From positions 17,381-81,380 of the forward strand of contig JBMNUZ010000010.1 in the NCBI GenBank assembly GCA_050946535.1: 64,000 nucleotides of DNA. Direction: 5' to 3'. The notes below the pieces were generated by a model. The model had not been told where the DNA came from, did not search any database, and was given only the letters and a program-made list of their open reading frames with translations. The DNA is from RUG708 sp050946535 (GTDB lineage Bacteria; Bacillota; Clostridia; Peptostreptococcales; Anaerovoracaceae). The first letter of the stretch is position 1. Each line of letters opens with the position of its first letter. The translations under genes were made by a program, and so were the position numbers. Below are positions 8,989 through 17,216 of this stretch, in pieces.

Positions 8989-10320
8989 ATGAAAAAAGCT
9001 GGAAGCTACGAACTACTTACAGAAGAATTAGGTGTATCGCCGGAGATCCTGGACATCGTCGTCGAGGCGGAGGACAGCCTGAGGGACGATTTCAGAAAAA
9101 TCGACGACATTAAAGAATACAATCAGTACAAGGTCCTGGACGTGTTCAGAAAATGCAGGATAAGCGACGTTCACTTCGGATGGAATACAGGCTACGGCTA
9201 CGACGATGCCGGCCGCGAAGCGCTCGAAAAGGTCTACGCAGGGGTTTTCCACACTGAAGATGCGATAGTGAGACCTATAATTGTAAACGGAACTCACGCT
9301 CTCACGCTGACGCTCACAGGAATTCTCCGTCCCGGAGACGAAATAGTCTACTGCACGGGCGGACCTTACGACACTCTCGAAGAAGTCATAGGAATAACGG
9401 GAGAGGGAAAAGGTTCGCTTAAGGAATTCGGTGTAACATATAAACAGGTGGATCTGCTACCGGACGGAAGCATAGACATCGAAGGATGCAAATCCGTCAT
9501 CAACGAGCACACGAAGATGATGTGCGTCCAGCGCTCGACTGGCTACGCCTGGAGAAAAGCCATTCAGGTTCCGCAGATAGCCGAATGGGCGGCAGCCGTC
9601 AAATCTGTCGACAGTGATATAATAACTATGGCGGACAACTGCTACGGCGAATTCCTGGATACAATCGAACCGACCGACGTCGGTGTCGACATCATGGCAG
9701 GTTCTTTAATAAAAAATCCTGGAGGTGGATTAGCTCTTTCAGGTGGGTATATAGTAGGAAGACACGATCTGATCGAACAGGTGGCGTGGAGGATGACGTC
9801 GCCGGGAATAGGCAAGGAGTGCGGTCTCACGTTCGGTCAGTCGAGAAGCATGTTTCAGGGATTCTTCATGGCTCCTTCGGTCGTGAACGGTGCGATCAAG
9901 GGCGCGATGCTCTGCGCCAAGGTTTTCGAGATGCTCGGGTACGACGTATGCCCGTCATCCGGAGACGAGAGAAGCGACATCATCGAAGCCGTGAAGCTCG
10001 GTTCGCCCGAAGCTATGGAGGCGTTCTGCAGAGGCATTCAGAGCGCGGCGCCTGTTGATTCATTCGTCACCCCGCTGCCGTGGGATATGCCGGGCTACGA
10101 GGATCAGGTGATCATGGCCGCAGGCTCATTCGTTCAGGGATCATCCATAGAGCTGTCGGCCGACGGCCCGATCAGGGAACCTTACATAGTTTACTTTCAG
10201 GGCGGCCTGACATATGAACATTCAAAATACGGTGTGATAAAGGCCGTGCAGTCGCTTTACGATGCGGGTCTGCTCAAAGGTATGGCTGAAAATGAAAAAA
10301 CCGGAGATAAAGATAGATAA
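8989..10320 (+). CDS. Methionine gamma-lyase/aluminium-resistance family PLP protein (YnbB-like)
   Basis: Fold-type I PLP protein of the Cys/Met-metabolism superfamily, the group annotated as aluminium resistance or YnbB. 443 residues, usual length. PLP Lys is K242 in SLIKNPGGG; the upstream DNCYGEF segment supplies the conserved Asp of the cofactor site. The substrate of this family is not established. It commonly lies downstream of miaA in firmicutes (often with hfq and lexA between, absent here). Start ATG has AGGAAAG upstream. Its 3' end overlaps the next gene by 29 bp. Confidence 0.9.
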   Translation: MKKAGSYELLTEELGVSPEILDIVVEAEDSLRDDFRKIDDIKEYNQYKVLDVFRKCRISDVHFGWNTGYGYDDAGREALEKVYAGVFHTEDAIVRPIIVNGTHALTLTLTGILRPGDEIVYCTGGPYDTLEEVIGITGEGKGSLKEFGVTYKQVDLLPDGSIDIEGCKSVINEHTKMMCVQRSTGYAWRKAIQVPQIAEWAAAVKSVDSDIITMADNCYGEFLDTIEPTDVGVDIMAGSLIKNPGGGLALSGGYIVGRHDLIEQVAWRMTSPGIGKECGLTFGQSRSMFQGFFMAPSVVNGAIKGAMLCAKVFEMLGYDVCPSSGDERSDIIEAVKLGSPEAMEAFCRGIQSAAPVDSFVTPLPWDMPGYEDQVIMAAGSFVQGSSIELSADGPIREPYIVYFQGGLTYEHSKYGVIKAVQSLYDAGLLKGMAENEKTGDKDR

Positions 10321-11068
10321 GAATAAAATTTACGAATGGAAAGATGCGGTCAGGGCACTGCTCATCGATCTCGTGATCCTGATCGGCGTCACGATGCTGA
10401 TCGCGCTTTTCTTCTATCTGAAATACCCTGACTTTTTCAGCAATTTCCGTTCTGTAGAGACGTTCAATGCGTTCATGAACGCGCATCAAGACGACAATGT
10501 GATCATTTACACGGTCGTGCAGGCGCTGCAGACTGTAGTCTCATTCATACCAGGCCAGATAGTGCAGATCGCCGGCGGCTATATGTTCGGATTCTGGATG
10601 GCGTCGCTGCTTTCGCTCATAGGAATCGCGATAGGTTCATCGGCGGCGTTTTTCATCGCCAGATTCTTCGGACTCAGACCTGTGCGGGTGATGTGCGGGG
10701 AGAACGCCTGCAGGAAGTGCGAAGAGCTGCTGAACAAACAGACTACTTACAGGACTCTCGCGGTTCTGTACATTATTCCTGGATTTCCAAAGGATCTGCT
10801 CGCTTATGTGGCAGGCATATCGGACATGAAGTACCTTTCATTCCTGCTCCTGTGCACGGTTTTCAGATATCCGGCAATGGCCGCGTCGATGCTCATGGGC
10901 TCGTTTCTCGCGGATGAAAATTACATCGGCGCCGTTATTATCGCATTGGTCTGCATCTTCATTTTCGCAGCATGCATAATCTGGCGAAAACAGCTCAGGG
11001 CCTTTTTGGACAGATTCTACAGGAATACGGGAAACAGAAAAAGCGCGAAAAGTTCGCAAAACGGCTGA
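10292..11068 (+). CDS. TVP38/TMEM64 (VTT-domain) membrane protein
   Basis: Integral membrane protein of the DedA/VTT superfamily, a group implicated in lipid scrambling or transport; no specific substrate can be read here. 258 residues from the chosen ATG. Hydrophobic segments at about 14-40, 70-125 (with the family motif PGQIVQIAGGYMFG and the following G-rich IGIAIGSSAAFF), 160-180, 190-210 and 215-235. A longer in-frame start at 10262 lies deep inside the upstream gene and lacks a ribosome binding site. The C-terminus is basic and its final bases (AAAACGGCTGA) are the seed of the repeat tract that follows. Confidence 0.88.
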   Translation: MKKPEIKIDKNKIYEWKDAVRALLIDLVILIGVTMLIALFFYLKYPDFFSNFRSVETFNAFMNAHQDDNVIIYTVVQALQTVVSFIPGQIVQIAGGYMFGFWMASLLSLIGIAIGSSAAFFIARFFGLRPVRVMCGENACRKCEELLNKQTTYRTLAVLYIIPGFPKDLLAYVAGISDMKYLSFLLLCTVFRYPAMAASMLMGSFLADENYIGAVIIALVCIFIFAACIIWRKQLRAFLDRFYRNTGNRKSAKSSQNG

Positions 11069-11245
11069 AAAAATATCGAGAAACCAGCTGAAAAAAGGTT
11101 GAAGAAACGGTTGAAAAAATAGTTGAAAAAAGGCTGGGAAACCAGCTGAAAAAAGGTAGTGAAAACGGCTGAAAAAAGGTTGAAAAAGCGGTTGAAAAAA
11201 AGGTTGTGAAAACGGCTGAAAAGAAGCCGGAAAAATGACTGAAAA
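11058..11245. repeat. About 14 degenerate copies of a 12-bp unit after the TVP38 gene
   Basis: Copies resemble GGTTGAAAAAA, 11 or 12 bp each with one longer spacer, and the first contains the gene's own stop codon (ACGGCTGAAAA). The tract carries many stops on the forward strand. On the reverse strand the 12-bp period gives a long Phe/Ser/Pro-rich open frame, which I regard as an artefact. Together with the promoter and leader below, it accounts for the 386-bp gene-free stretch 11069-11454. Confidence 0.85.
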
Positions 11246-11275
11246 GTCTCCGGTTATAACTTGCGACATATGCAA

Positions 11276-11305
11276 TTGACAAAACTTATAAGTCTATCAT
11301 AGAAT
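11276..11305 (+). promoter_or_regulatory. Sigma-A-type promoter for the gamma-CA/PurH unit
   Basis: TTGACA, 18-bp spacer, TAGAAT. The predicted transcript would begin near 11312, giving a leader of about 143 bases. Confidence 0.7.
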
Positions 11306-11349
11306 AAATTCAACAAGGAAAATATTTAACAATCATGACGGCAGGAGGA

Positions 11350-11440
11350 CGATTACCGGTCTCAGGCAGTGATAACCGCGCAGCGGGCGGGAATCATCAT
11401 ACTGCCGCCGGTATTTTTTATTGTACACGTGACTGTGTAC
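11350..11440 (+). promoter_or_regulatory. Structured 5' leader ending in a terminator-like hairpin
   Basis: Within the leader, TACCGG and GGCAGT (from 11354) pair with ACTGCC and CCGGTA, ending in a T run at about 11413-11418. An alternative pairing, GGCGG with CCGCC, uses the same 3' strand. A second small hairpin, GTACAC/GTGTAC (11423-11440), lies between the T run and the ribosome binding site GGGAGG. The layout is that of an attenuator or riboswitch. The downstream AICAR transformylase made me look for the ZTP (pfl) motif, but I could not find its conserved core, so the class is unassigned. Confidence 0.5.
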
Positions 11441-11454
11441 GGGAGGTAACACAC

Positions 11455-12006
11455 ATGAGAAAGATCGATGATTCAGTGTTCGTCGCCGACGGAGCGAAGC
11501 TCATCGGCAATGTCATCATCGGAAAGAACGTCAGCATCTGGTACAATGCGGTCATCAGAGCCGACAGCACGACTGTCACGATCGGTGACAACTCAAACGT
11601 TCAGGACAACTGCATCATTCACGTAAACGAAAATTATCCGTGCGTGCTCGGCAAAAATGTGAGCGTCGGACACGGGGCTATCATCCACAGCGCGACGATC
11701 GAAGACAACGTTCTCGTAGGCATGGGATCCATACTGATGGATAACTGCCACATCGGGAAAAACACCGTGATCGGGGCAGGAACTCTCATTTCCGCAGGAA
11801 AGGTAATTCCTCCTAATTCCCTGGTATTCGGGTCGCCTGCAAGGGTTAAGCGCCAGCTTACGGAGCAGGAAATCCAGGCAATGATTCTCGACAATGCCGA
11901 TTTCTACAGGGCTTTCAAGAAGATGAACGAGGAGCAGAGATTCGACGAGAATATCCTCGACATCCTGAAGGAATTCAAGGGAAGCTGGCAGGAGGCTCTT
12001 AAATAG
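11455..12006 (+). CDS. Gamma-carbonic anhydrase-like hexapeptide protein
   Basis: Left-handed beta-helix trimer of the gamma-CA/YrdA family. 183 residues, usual for bacterial single-domain members. Hexapeptide repeats run from about residue 10 to 150. The three metal-site histidines are present: one in NCIIHV and two in VGHGAIIH. Whether such small members hydrate CO2 is often unproven. Start chosen at the ATG after GGGAGGTAAC; a longer frame running through the leader is rejected because it would be translated from the terminator hairpin. It shares the leader with the purH-like gene 60 bp downstream. Confidence 0.9.
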   Translation: MRKIDDSVFVADGAKLIGNVIIGKNVSIWYNAVIRADSTTVTIGDNSNVQDNCIIHVNENYPCVLGKNVSVGHGAIIHSATIEDNVLVGMGSILMDNCHIGKNTVIGAGTLISAGKVIPPNSLVFGSPARVKRQLTEQEIQAMILDNADFYRAFKKMNEEQRFDENILDILKEFKGSWQEALK

Positions 12007-12066
12007 CCGCAGATTTCAGCGAGCAAACAATTAAAGCAGCTTTTCAACATAAGGAGATAACCGCTA

Positions 12067-13239
12067 ATGAAAGAATTGGAACTCAAATACGGATGCAATC
12101 CCAACCAGAAACCAGCGAAGGTTTACATGAACGAGGGCGAGCTGCCTTTCAAGGTACTCAACGGCCGTCCTGGTTACATAAACCTTATGGATGCGTTCAA
12201 CAGCTGGCAGCTCGTGAGAGAGCTGAAAAAAGCAACCGGACTTCCTGCTGCAGCATCGTTCAAGCACGTCAGCCCGGCAGGCGCAGCAGTATCTGTGCCT
12301 CTCGACGAGACTCTGAAGAAAATCTATTTCGTTGAAGGCGTAGAGCTGACTCCGATGTCGACGGCATATATCAGGGCGAGAGGCTCCGACCGCATGTGTT
12401 CGTACGGCGATTTCGCCGCTCTTTCGGACGAATGCGACGCTGCTACGGCTTCGTTCCTTAAACGCGAGGTATCCGACGGAATAATCGCTCCTTCATACAG
12501 CGAAGAGGCTCTCGAGATCCTCAAAACCAAGAAGAAGGGCAACTACCTCGTGATTCAGATGGATCCGGACTATGAGCCGGAGCCTCAGGAGAAGAGGCAG
12601 ATCTTCGGAATCACTTTCGAGCAGGGGCACAACAACGCGGTCATCAGCGAAGAGCTGTTCAAGAACATTCCTACGAAGAACAAGGACATTCCGCCGGAAG
12701 CATTGAGAGATCTGATCGTTTCCCTGATCACTCTCAAGTACACTCAGTCGAACTCGGTCTGCTACGTAAAGGACGGGCAGGCTATAGGCATCGGTGCAGG
12801 ACAGCAGTCGAGAATCCACTGCACGCGCCTCGCAGGAAGCAAGGCTGACATCTGGTTCCTCCGCCAGCATCCGAAAGTTCTGGGTCTTCCGTTCAAGAAA
12901 GATGTCAGAAGACCTGACAGAGACAATGCCATCGACGTCTACATCTCTGACGAGCACGACGATATCCTGAGAGACGGAGAGTGGCAGAGAGTATTTACAG
13001 AAAAGCCGGAGGTCCTCACTTCGGAGGAAAAGAAGGAGTGGCTGAAGAAGCTCGACGGAGTTTCGCTCGGTTCGGATGCGTTCTTCCCGTTCGGCGACAA
13101 CGTCGAAAGAGCACACAAGAGCGGCGTAAAATACGTTGCAGAAGCAGGCGGCTCGATACGCGACGACAACGTAATCGAAGCATGCGACAAGTACGGAATC
13201 GCGATGGCATTCACAGGCCTCAGACTTTTCCATCACTAA
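12067..13239 (+). CDS. AICAR transformylase, stand-alone PurH C-terminal type
   Basis: Formylates AICAR to FAICAR with 10-formyl-THF, the penultimate purine step. 390 residues, versus about 510-530 for bifunctional PurH: the N-terminal IMP cyclohydrolase (MGS-like) domain is absent. Family motifs: LKYGCNPNQ at the start, FKHVSPAGAAV with the catalytic Lys-His pair, GAGQQSRIHC, SDAFFPFGDN, and GGSIRDDNVIE near the end. The missing cyclohydrolase is very probably the PurO-type gene at 24985. Start ATG is preceded by AAGGAG. A terminator follows. Function is by family; the split with PurO is inference. Confidence 0.93.
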   Translation: MKELELKYGCNPNQKPAKVYMNEGELPFKVLNGRPGYINLMDAFNSWQLVRELKKATGLPAAASFKHVSPAGAAVSVPLDETLKKIYFVEGVELTPMSTAYIRARGSDRMCSYGDFAALSDECDAATASFLKREVSDGIIAPSYSEEALEILKTKKKGNYLVIQMDPDYEPEPQEKRQIFGITFEQGHNNAVISEELFKNIPTKNKDIPPEALRDLIVSLITLKYTQSNSVCYVKDGQAIGIGAGQQSRIHCTRLAGSKADIWFLRQHPKVLGLPFKKDVRRPDRDNAIDVYISDEHDDILRDGEWQRVFTEKPEVLTSEEKKEWLKKLDGVSLGSDAFFPFGDNVERAHKSGVKYVAEAGGSIRDDNVIEACDKYGIAMAFTGLRLFHH

Positions 13240-13317
13240 TTTCAGAAATTTTTGAAATTCCTGAAAACTGTATCCTGTATCTGAAAAACAGGACAGGATG
13301 CTTTATAGTTGTAAACG

Positions 13318-13345
13318 AAAGACCCGTCTCGGCGGGTCTTTTTTA
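13318..13345 (+). terminator. Terminator after the purH-like gene
   Basis: Stem GACCCG/CGGGTC with loop TCTCGG followed by TTTTTT. Confidence 0.92.
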
Positions 13346-13439
13346 TATGGATATGTGCGGGAGCGCTTCATTTGCTGACCGGCAATGATTATTGAATTTG
13401 CGGCAGCACGGCCGTCTGCAAATCAGAAATGATGCGGAT

Positions 13440-13600
13440 GATTGCTTATGCAGTCATGTAAGCGCGTCATAATAACGCGCCAAATAAGCAAGTCATCAGA
13501 GTGCGTTATCAGAGCGCATCGTATAAATGAGTCATCTGCGTCATATCAGCTAATTTTCAGAGTGTGTCATCAAAGCGCGTTATGTCAATAGTCATTTATA
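13440..13600. repeat. Degenerate GTCAT/GCGTTAT repeat between two convergent terminators
   Basis: The 557-bp stretch 13240-13796 holds the two terminators of the convergent neighbours and, between them, an array of imperfect units combining GTCATCA, GAGTGCGTTAT and GCGCGTCAT, spaced about 25-35 bp. No open frame, tRNA or known RNA was recognised. A separate perfect inverted repeat GGTTATC-ATGG-GATAACC lies at 13686-13703, inside the 3' untranslated region of the reverse-strand gene. Confidence 0.6.
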
Positions 13601-13610
13601 TTACGTAAAT

Positions 13611-13650
13611 AAAAAAACAGAACGCAGTGCTGGGAATGCACTGCGCTCTG
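13611..13650 (-). terminator. Terminator of the DUF1002 gene
   Basis: On the reverse strand, CAGAGCGCAGTGC pairs with GCACTGCGTTCTG and is followed by seven T. Confidence 0.9.
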
Positions 13651-13796
13651 CTCAAAAGGGGTATTGGGATTAGAGATTAATATAAGGTTATCATGGGATA
13701 ACCACGCCTTAATTATATCAAAATAAAAGCCCGAATACTAGTATTAATCAAGACTTTGCCAGTAAATAAAATCATTGTCTGATTAACCAGTGCATG

Positions 13797-14687
13797 TTAG
13801 CTGAACAAACTCTTGCAGAAATCTATGAATTGTCCGAAAAGGCTCGATACCTTGTCGATGAACGTCTGCTTGTCGTACTGAGACATGTCTATTCCCAGAT
13901 CCTGAAGCCTGTCGTAGATGTCCGAAGCCTGCTGCCTGAGCTGATCCTCGCTGAGATTGAGCTTGGAGATCTTCTTCATCAGGTCGAGAATCATCTGAGC
14001 CTGATCGTCTGTGATCGATATGTTCAGCTCATTTGCGGCTTCTTTGATCGCGTTGAGGATGTCCTCGTCGCTGCTGAGATTTTCAGATGCGACTTTCTGC
14101 TTCGTGAGCGCTATCAGGTTTTCAGCGTCCTCGGTGTTGCCGAGCTGATCGGCGAGCTCTCCTGTGGTTACGAGCTCGTTTACTGCCGCATCCTGATTAT
14201 CGCTGGAAAGATTGTCGCCGGTAAGTCCTTCGTAAGCTTTCATAGCGCCTACGAGACCAGCCGTTCCGGAGATATATGTAGGAGCGGCTACGGTTACGTC
14301 AGCGTTTTCGACACCGGCCGTGATGAGCGCATTTTTGTACATTCCTACGGTGCAGTAGGAGATGTTCTGCGTCGTCACATTTATTCCGCCGGACGAATTG
14401 CTCACAACTTTAACGCTCGAAAGAGCCCTCGATCCGATGACGCTTGCAGGCAGATAGTCGCCGAGTTCGTCTTTTTCCATCTGGTTGGTTATAGTAGTCA
14501 CGCTTATATCTTTGAGATCGTCTTCTGTGAGTCCGAGCATCTGAAGGACCTGCGCCCTCTGTGAACTGCTGAGATCCGCTCCGAGCGCGACGTAAGTGTC
14601 GGATGAATCTGCGAAGACCGGCGATGCACAGGTGAGAAGCATGACAAGCGCCAGAACTGCAGACATGACGTGTTTAAATCTTTTCAT
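13797..14687 (-). CDS. DUF1002 (YpuA-like) secreted protein
   Basis: 296-residue exported protein of the DUF1002 family, function unknown. N-terminal signal peptide: basic MKRFKH, hydrophobic core and a likely cleavage after PVFA near residue 26. The mature start TYVALGADLSSSQRAQVLQ and the later segment IGSRALSSVKV are characteristic of this family. The C-terminal third is helical and charged, with several DDQAQMI/SEDQLRQQ-type stretches. Single gene with its own promoter and terminator. Start ATG follows AGGAGG on the reverse strand. Confidence 0.88.
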   Translation of the reverse strand: MKRFKHVMSAVLALVMLLTCASPVFADSSDTYVALGADLSSSQRAQVLQMLGLTEDDLKDISVTTITNQMEKDELGDYLPASVIGSRALSSVKVVSNSSGGINVTTQNISYCTVGMYKNALITAGVENADVTVAAPTYISGTAGLVGAMKAYEGLTGDNLSSDNQDAAVNELVTTGELADQLGNTEDAENLIALTKQKVASENLSSDEDILNAIKEAANELNISITDDQAQMILDLMKKISKLNLSEDQLRQQASDIYDRLQDLGIDMSQYDKQTFIDKVSSLFGQFIDFCKSLFS

Positions 14688-14711
14688 AATTTCATTCCTC
14701 CTGATGTAGAT

Positions 14712-14741
14712 ATATTACTCAAGACCCTCCGATTCAGTCAA
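14712..14741 (-). promoter_or_regulatory. Promoter of the DUF1002 gene
   Basis: Reverse strand TTGACT, 18-bp spacer, TAATAT, about 25 bp before the start codon. Confidence 0.65.
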
Positions 14742-14971
14742 GACCGCGTATATTACCAGATTCTTAACGATTCTTACAAAAATATGTATTGATGCGGTGC
14801 CCATAATGCAAAAATCCGAACTGTGGAACCGGCCATAGAAAGTCCGTTCATGGGTAAACCGTCTGCAGCCTGTGGAATCGTCACCAGGAAAGCCGCATGC
14901 TGCGTTTCAGGCGCGGGCTCATAATCGTATTAGCACAAATGAAATACCGGCAGCTTAAGCGCGGTATTTTC
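14742..14971. other. Gene-free stretch between mscL and the DUF1002 gene
   Basis: Part of a 343-bp gap (14688-15030). Between about 14805 and 14900 I see loosely repeated blocks of the AATCCG...TGTGG kind, recalling the clearer array at 18592-18868, but too diverged to define a unit. At 14942-14969 AAATACCG pairs with CGGTATTT around a GCTTAAGC core. No gene or known RNA recognised. Confidence 0.4.
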
Positions 14972-15005
14972 CGATAAAAAAACCGCTGCCACATAGCAGC
15001 GGTTT
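14972..15005 (-). terminator. Terminator of mscL
   Basis: Reverse strand AAACCGCTGC / GCAGCGGTTT with a six-base loop, followed by a run of T. Confidence 0.92.
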
Positions 15006-15030
15006 GATGGTTGTTATGATTTCCAGATAT

Positions 15031-15486
15031 TTATTTCTTGTCCGGTTTATTATCAGCTGATGCTGACGCTTCGTTCTGAGCCTTTAAGAGATCTCTGATT
15101 TCGGTAAGTGTCTTAAGCTCTTCAGAAGGCTCGGGAGCTTCCTCTGCAGCTTCTTCCTCGGCATTTCTGTGAAGCTTGTTGATTCCCTTGACGAGAAGGA
15201 ATATCACCAGAGCTATGAGCAGGAAATTGATAACAGTCTGGATGAATGTGCCGTATGCGATGACTGCAGGTTCATTGCCTGCGATCGCAGGAAGAGTGAC
15301 TTTGAACGATTCGAAACTTACTCCGCCTATGAGATAGCCGACAAACGGCATGATGATGTCATTGACGAGCGAATTCACGATTGCGGTAAATGCTGTGCCT
15401 ATGATTATGCCGACGGCCATGTCCATTACGCTTCCGCGGGCTATGAACTCCTTGAATTCGGCCCAGAAGCCTTTTTTCTTTTCCAT
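15031..15486 (-). CDS. mscL: Large-conductance mechanosensitive channel MscL
   Basis: Pentameric membrane channel that opens under hypo-osmotic stress. 151 residues. Seen: short cytoplasmic N-terminus FWAEFKEFIARGSVMDMAVG, TM1 with the GIIIGTAFTAIVNSLVND pattern ending at DIIMPFVG, an extracellular loop, TM2 near residues 80-105, and a charged C-terminal helix rich in Glu/Ala. A longer in-frame start at 15576 would place 30 hydrophobic residues upstream and ignore the AGGACA site before the chosen ATG. Single gene with its own promoter and terminator. Confidence 0.96.
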   Translation of the reverse strand: MEKKKGFWAEFKEFIARGSVMDMAVGIIIGTAFTAIVNSLVNDIIMPFVGYLIGGVSFESFKVTLPAIAGNEPAVIAYGTFIQTVINFLLIALVIFLLVKGINKLHRNAEEEAAEEAPEPSEELKTLTEIRDLLKAQNEASASADNKPDKK

Positions 15487-15528
15487 AACATGTCCTTTCA
15501 AATATAAAAAATAAAATATTTCCCCTTG

Positions 15529-15557
15529 AGTATAATAAAAAATAACATTTTTTTCAA
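15529..15557 (-). promoter_or_regulatory. Promoter of mscL
   Basis: Reverse strand TTGAAA, 17-bp spacer, TATACT, about 45 bp before the start codon. It also argues against the longer mscL reading, since the upstream ATG at 15576 would lie before transcription starts. Confidence 0.65.
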
Positions 15558-15680
15558 TCCAGGCGGGGTAAACCACCTGTTTTTTTCGTCAAATGCGGGT
15601 AATAAGTGCTCATATTATGGTATTCTAATATATATAAGGGTAGAAATCGGATTGACAAGGTGGTATATAAGGTGATTTAA

Positions 15681-16160
15681 ATGAAATGTCCTTTCTGTGG
15701 AAATCAGGATACACGAGTTATAGATTCGCGTCCGGCGGACGACGGAGCTACGATCAGGCGCAGGCGCGTCTGCGATGCGTGCAAGAAACGCTTCACGACA
15801 TATGAAAAGGTGGAGCAGACCGATCTTATGGTTATTAAGAGAGACGGAAGCCGTGAGATCTTCAACAGAGCGAAGGTCAGAAACGGGATTCTCATGGCAT
15901 GCAGGAAGCGGCCAGTGACTACGGACCAGATCGACCGTCTCGTCGACCGGGTCGAGGCCAAGCTTCATGAAACACACGACAGAGAAGTGCCGAGCTCAGA
16001 GATAGGCGAGGTCATACTCGACGGCCTTCGCGGACTCGACGAGGTGGCATACGTCAGATTCGCCTCTGTCTACAGGCATTTCGACGATGTAAAGTCGTTC
16101 ATCAGTGAAATCGAAAACCTCACCGAAGAAGATAAAAAACGGGAAAACAAAGAGAAATAA
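15681..16160 (+). CDS. nrdR: Transcriptional repressor NrdR
   Basis: ATP/dATP-sensing repressor of ribonucleotide reductase genes. 159 residues, normal. Zinc ribbon at the N-terminus: MKCPFCG ... CDACKKRF, then the ATP-cone domain with the VIKRDGSREIFNRAKV motif. No NrdR boxes or nrd genes are seen in this window. Start ATG is preceded by AAGGTG. cmk follows 58 bp downstream and may be co-transcribed. Confidence 0.97.
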   Translation: MKCPFCGNQDTRVIDSRPADDGATIRRRRVCDACKKRFTTYEKVEQTDLMVIKRDGSREIFNRAKVRNGILMACRKRPVTTDQIDRLVDRVEAKLHETHDREVPSSEIGEVILDGLRGLDEVAYVRFASVYRHFDDVKSFISEIENLTEEDKKRENKEK

Positions 16161-16218
16161 CAACTGAAAATAACAGCAGAGAAGTTTAAGCGACGGAGAG
16201 TATTAACGGAGAGTATCA

Positions 16219-16860
16219 ATGAAAAAGATTAGTATAGCAATCGACGGTCCGGCGGGCTCGGGAAAGAGCACGGCGGCAAAAAATCTGGCAAAGATCCTGA
16301 ACATCGAATACATCGATACGGGTGCAATGTACAGAGCCGCGGCTCTTAAAGTAATAGATGAGAATATCGAGCCTGACAACGAAAGCGTTGCCAAATTGCT
16401 GGAAAATACGGATATAGACTTTGCAAACGGGAGCATACTTCTCGACGGAGTCGATGTGGAGGACAGGATAAGAACTCTCGAAGTCTCGTCCATGGCTTCG
16501 CGCATTTCCGCGCTGCCGGGATGCAGGAAGAAACTCGTCGAACTGCAGAGGAAGATCGCATCCAAAAAGAGCGTCGTCATGGACGGCAGGGATATAGGCA
16601 CGAATGTGCTCCCTGACGCCGATTACAAATTCTATATTACTGCTCCGCTCGAGACGAGAGCGAAGAGAAGATGGATGGAAATCGGAGAGAGGGACGGCGT
16701 GACGCTCGACGAGGTCAGGGCTGATCTGGCCAGAAGAGACAAGATGGACACGACGAGAGCTCTCGATCCGCTGGAAAAAGCCGAGGATGCGATTGAAGTC
16801 TCGACCGACAAACATGGAATATACGAGACGGCGGAACTGCTCAGATCATATATCAAGTAA
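16219..16860 (+). CDS. cmk: Cytidylate kinase
   Basis: Phosphorylates CMP/dCMP. 213 residues. P-loop IDGPAGSGKST at residues 6-16, the substrate motif YIDTGAMYRA, the DGRDIGTNVLPDA motif, and the LARRDKMDTTRALDPLEKAEDAI lid segment. Start ATG fits the family's short N-terminus. In many Clostridia cmk is followed by ispH and plsC; here a terminator follows. Confidence 0.97.
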   Translation: MKKISIAIDGPAGSGKSTAAKNLAKILNIEYIDTGAMYRAAALKVIDENIEPDNESVAKLLENTDIDFANGSILLDGVDVEDRIRTLEVSSMASRISALPGCRKKLVELQRKIASKKSVVMDGRDIGTNVLPDADYKFYITAPLETRAKRRWMEIGERDGVTLDEVRADLARRDKMDTTRALDPLEKAEDAIEVSTDKHGIYETAELLRSYIK

Positions 16861-17002
16861 TTCTGGAATATACAGATGCCAGGCGGGCAGCGGTTCTGCG
16901 TTTTACTGAAATGGTTTCTGCGCCGTGAGGAAAGCAGGCAGCATCTTTGCGTTTTAAAGCAGCATTCCTTTTCACAAAAGCAATCATAGAACAGATATAC
17001 TC

Positions 17003-17034
17003 AAAAGGTCCCGCATGAGCGGGACCCTTTTTTC
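17003..17034 (+). terminator. Terminator after cmk
   Basis: Stem AAAGGTCCCG / CGGGACCCTTT, loop CATGAG, then T run. It lies 140 bp after the cmk stop; the intervening 16861-17002 contains two loosely similar blocks sharing GCAGGC/GGCAGC and TGCGTTTTA (around 16880 and 16940). Confidence 0.9.
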
Positions 17035-17148
17035 TGGTCTTCCTTTTTATTTTTCTTCTTTTTTTACTCTATTATTTTTCGTTTATGATTTTTTCTTTAC
17101 GTTTATGCTTTTTCTCCTATTTCCCGTTTCCCGTTCCCGTTTCCCGAT

Positions 17149-17208
17149 TTTTCTATTTCCCGGTTTTCTATTTCCCGGTTTTCTATTTCCCGGTTTTCTA
17201 TTTCCCGG
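17149..17208. repeat. Four perfect tandem 15-bp copies after the DUF1015 gene
   Basis: Unit TTTTCTATTTCCCGG at 17149-17163, 17164-17178, 17179-17193 and 17194-17208, with diverged TTCCCG copies upstream to about 17119. It starts 9 bp beyond the stop codon of the reverse-strand DUF1015 gene. With the cmk terminator it explains the 356-bp gap 16861-17216. There are no spacers between copies, so it is not a CRISPR array. Confidence 0.93.
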
Positions 17209-17216
17209 TTTTTCTG

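Noticed and set aside
10838..11282. Long reverse-strand open frames rich in Phe, Ser and Pro with a repeated FFQP-like peptide
   Set aside because: They exist because the 12-bp forward repeat keeps the reverse frame open; no ribosome binding site, and they overlap the TVP38 gene.
11350..11440. ZTP (pfl) riboswitch before the AICAR transformylase unit
   Set aside because: The conserved core and 3' pseudoknot strand could not be found by eye, so only an unassigned leader is reported.
17149..17208. Possible CRISPR array
   Set aside because: The 15-bp units are contiguous, with no spacers and no cas genes nearby; the same holds for 18592-18868.
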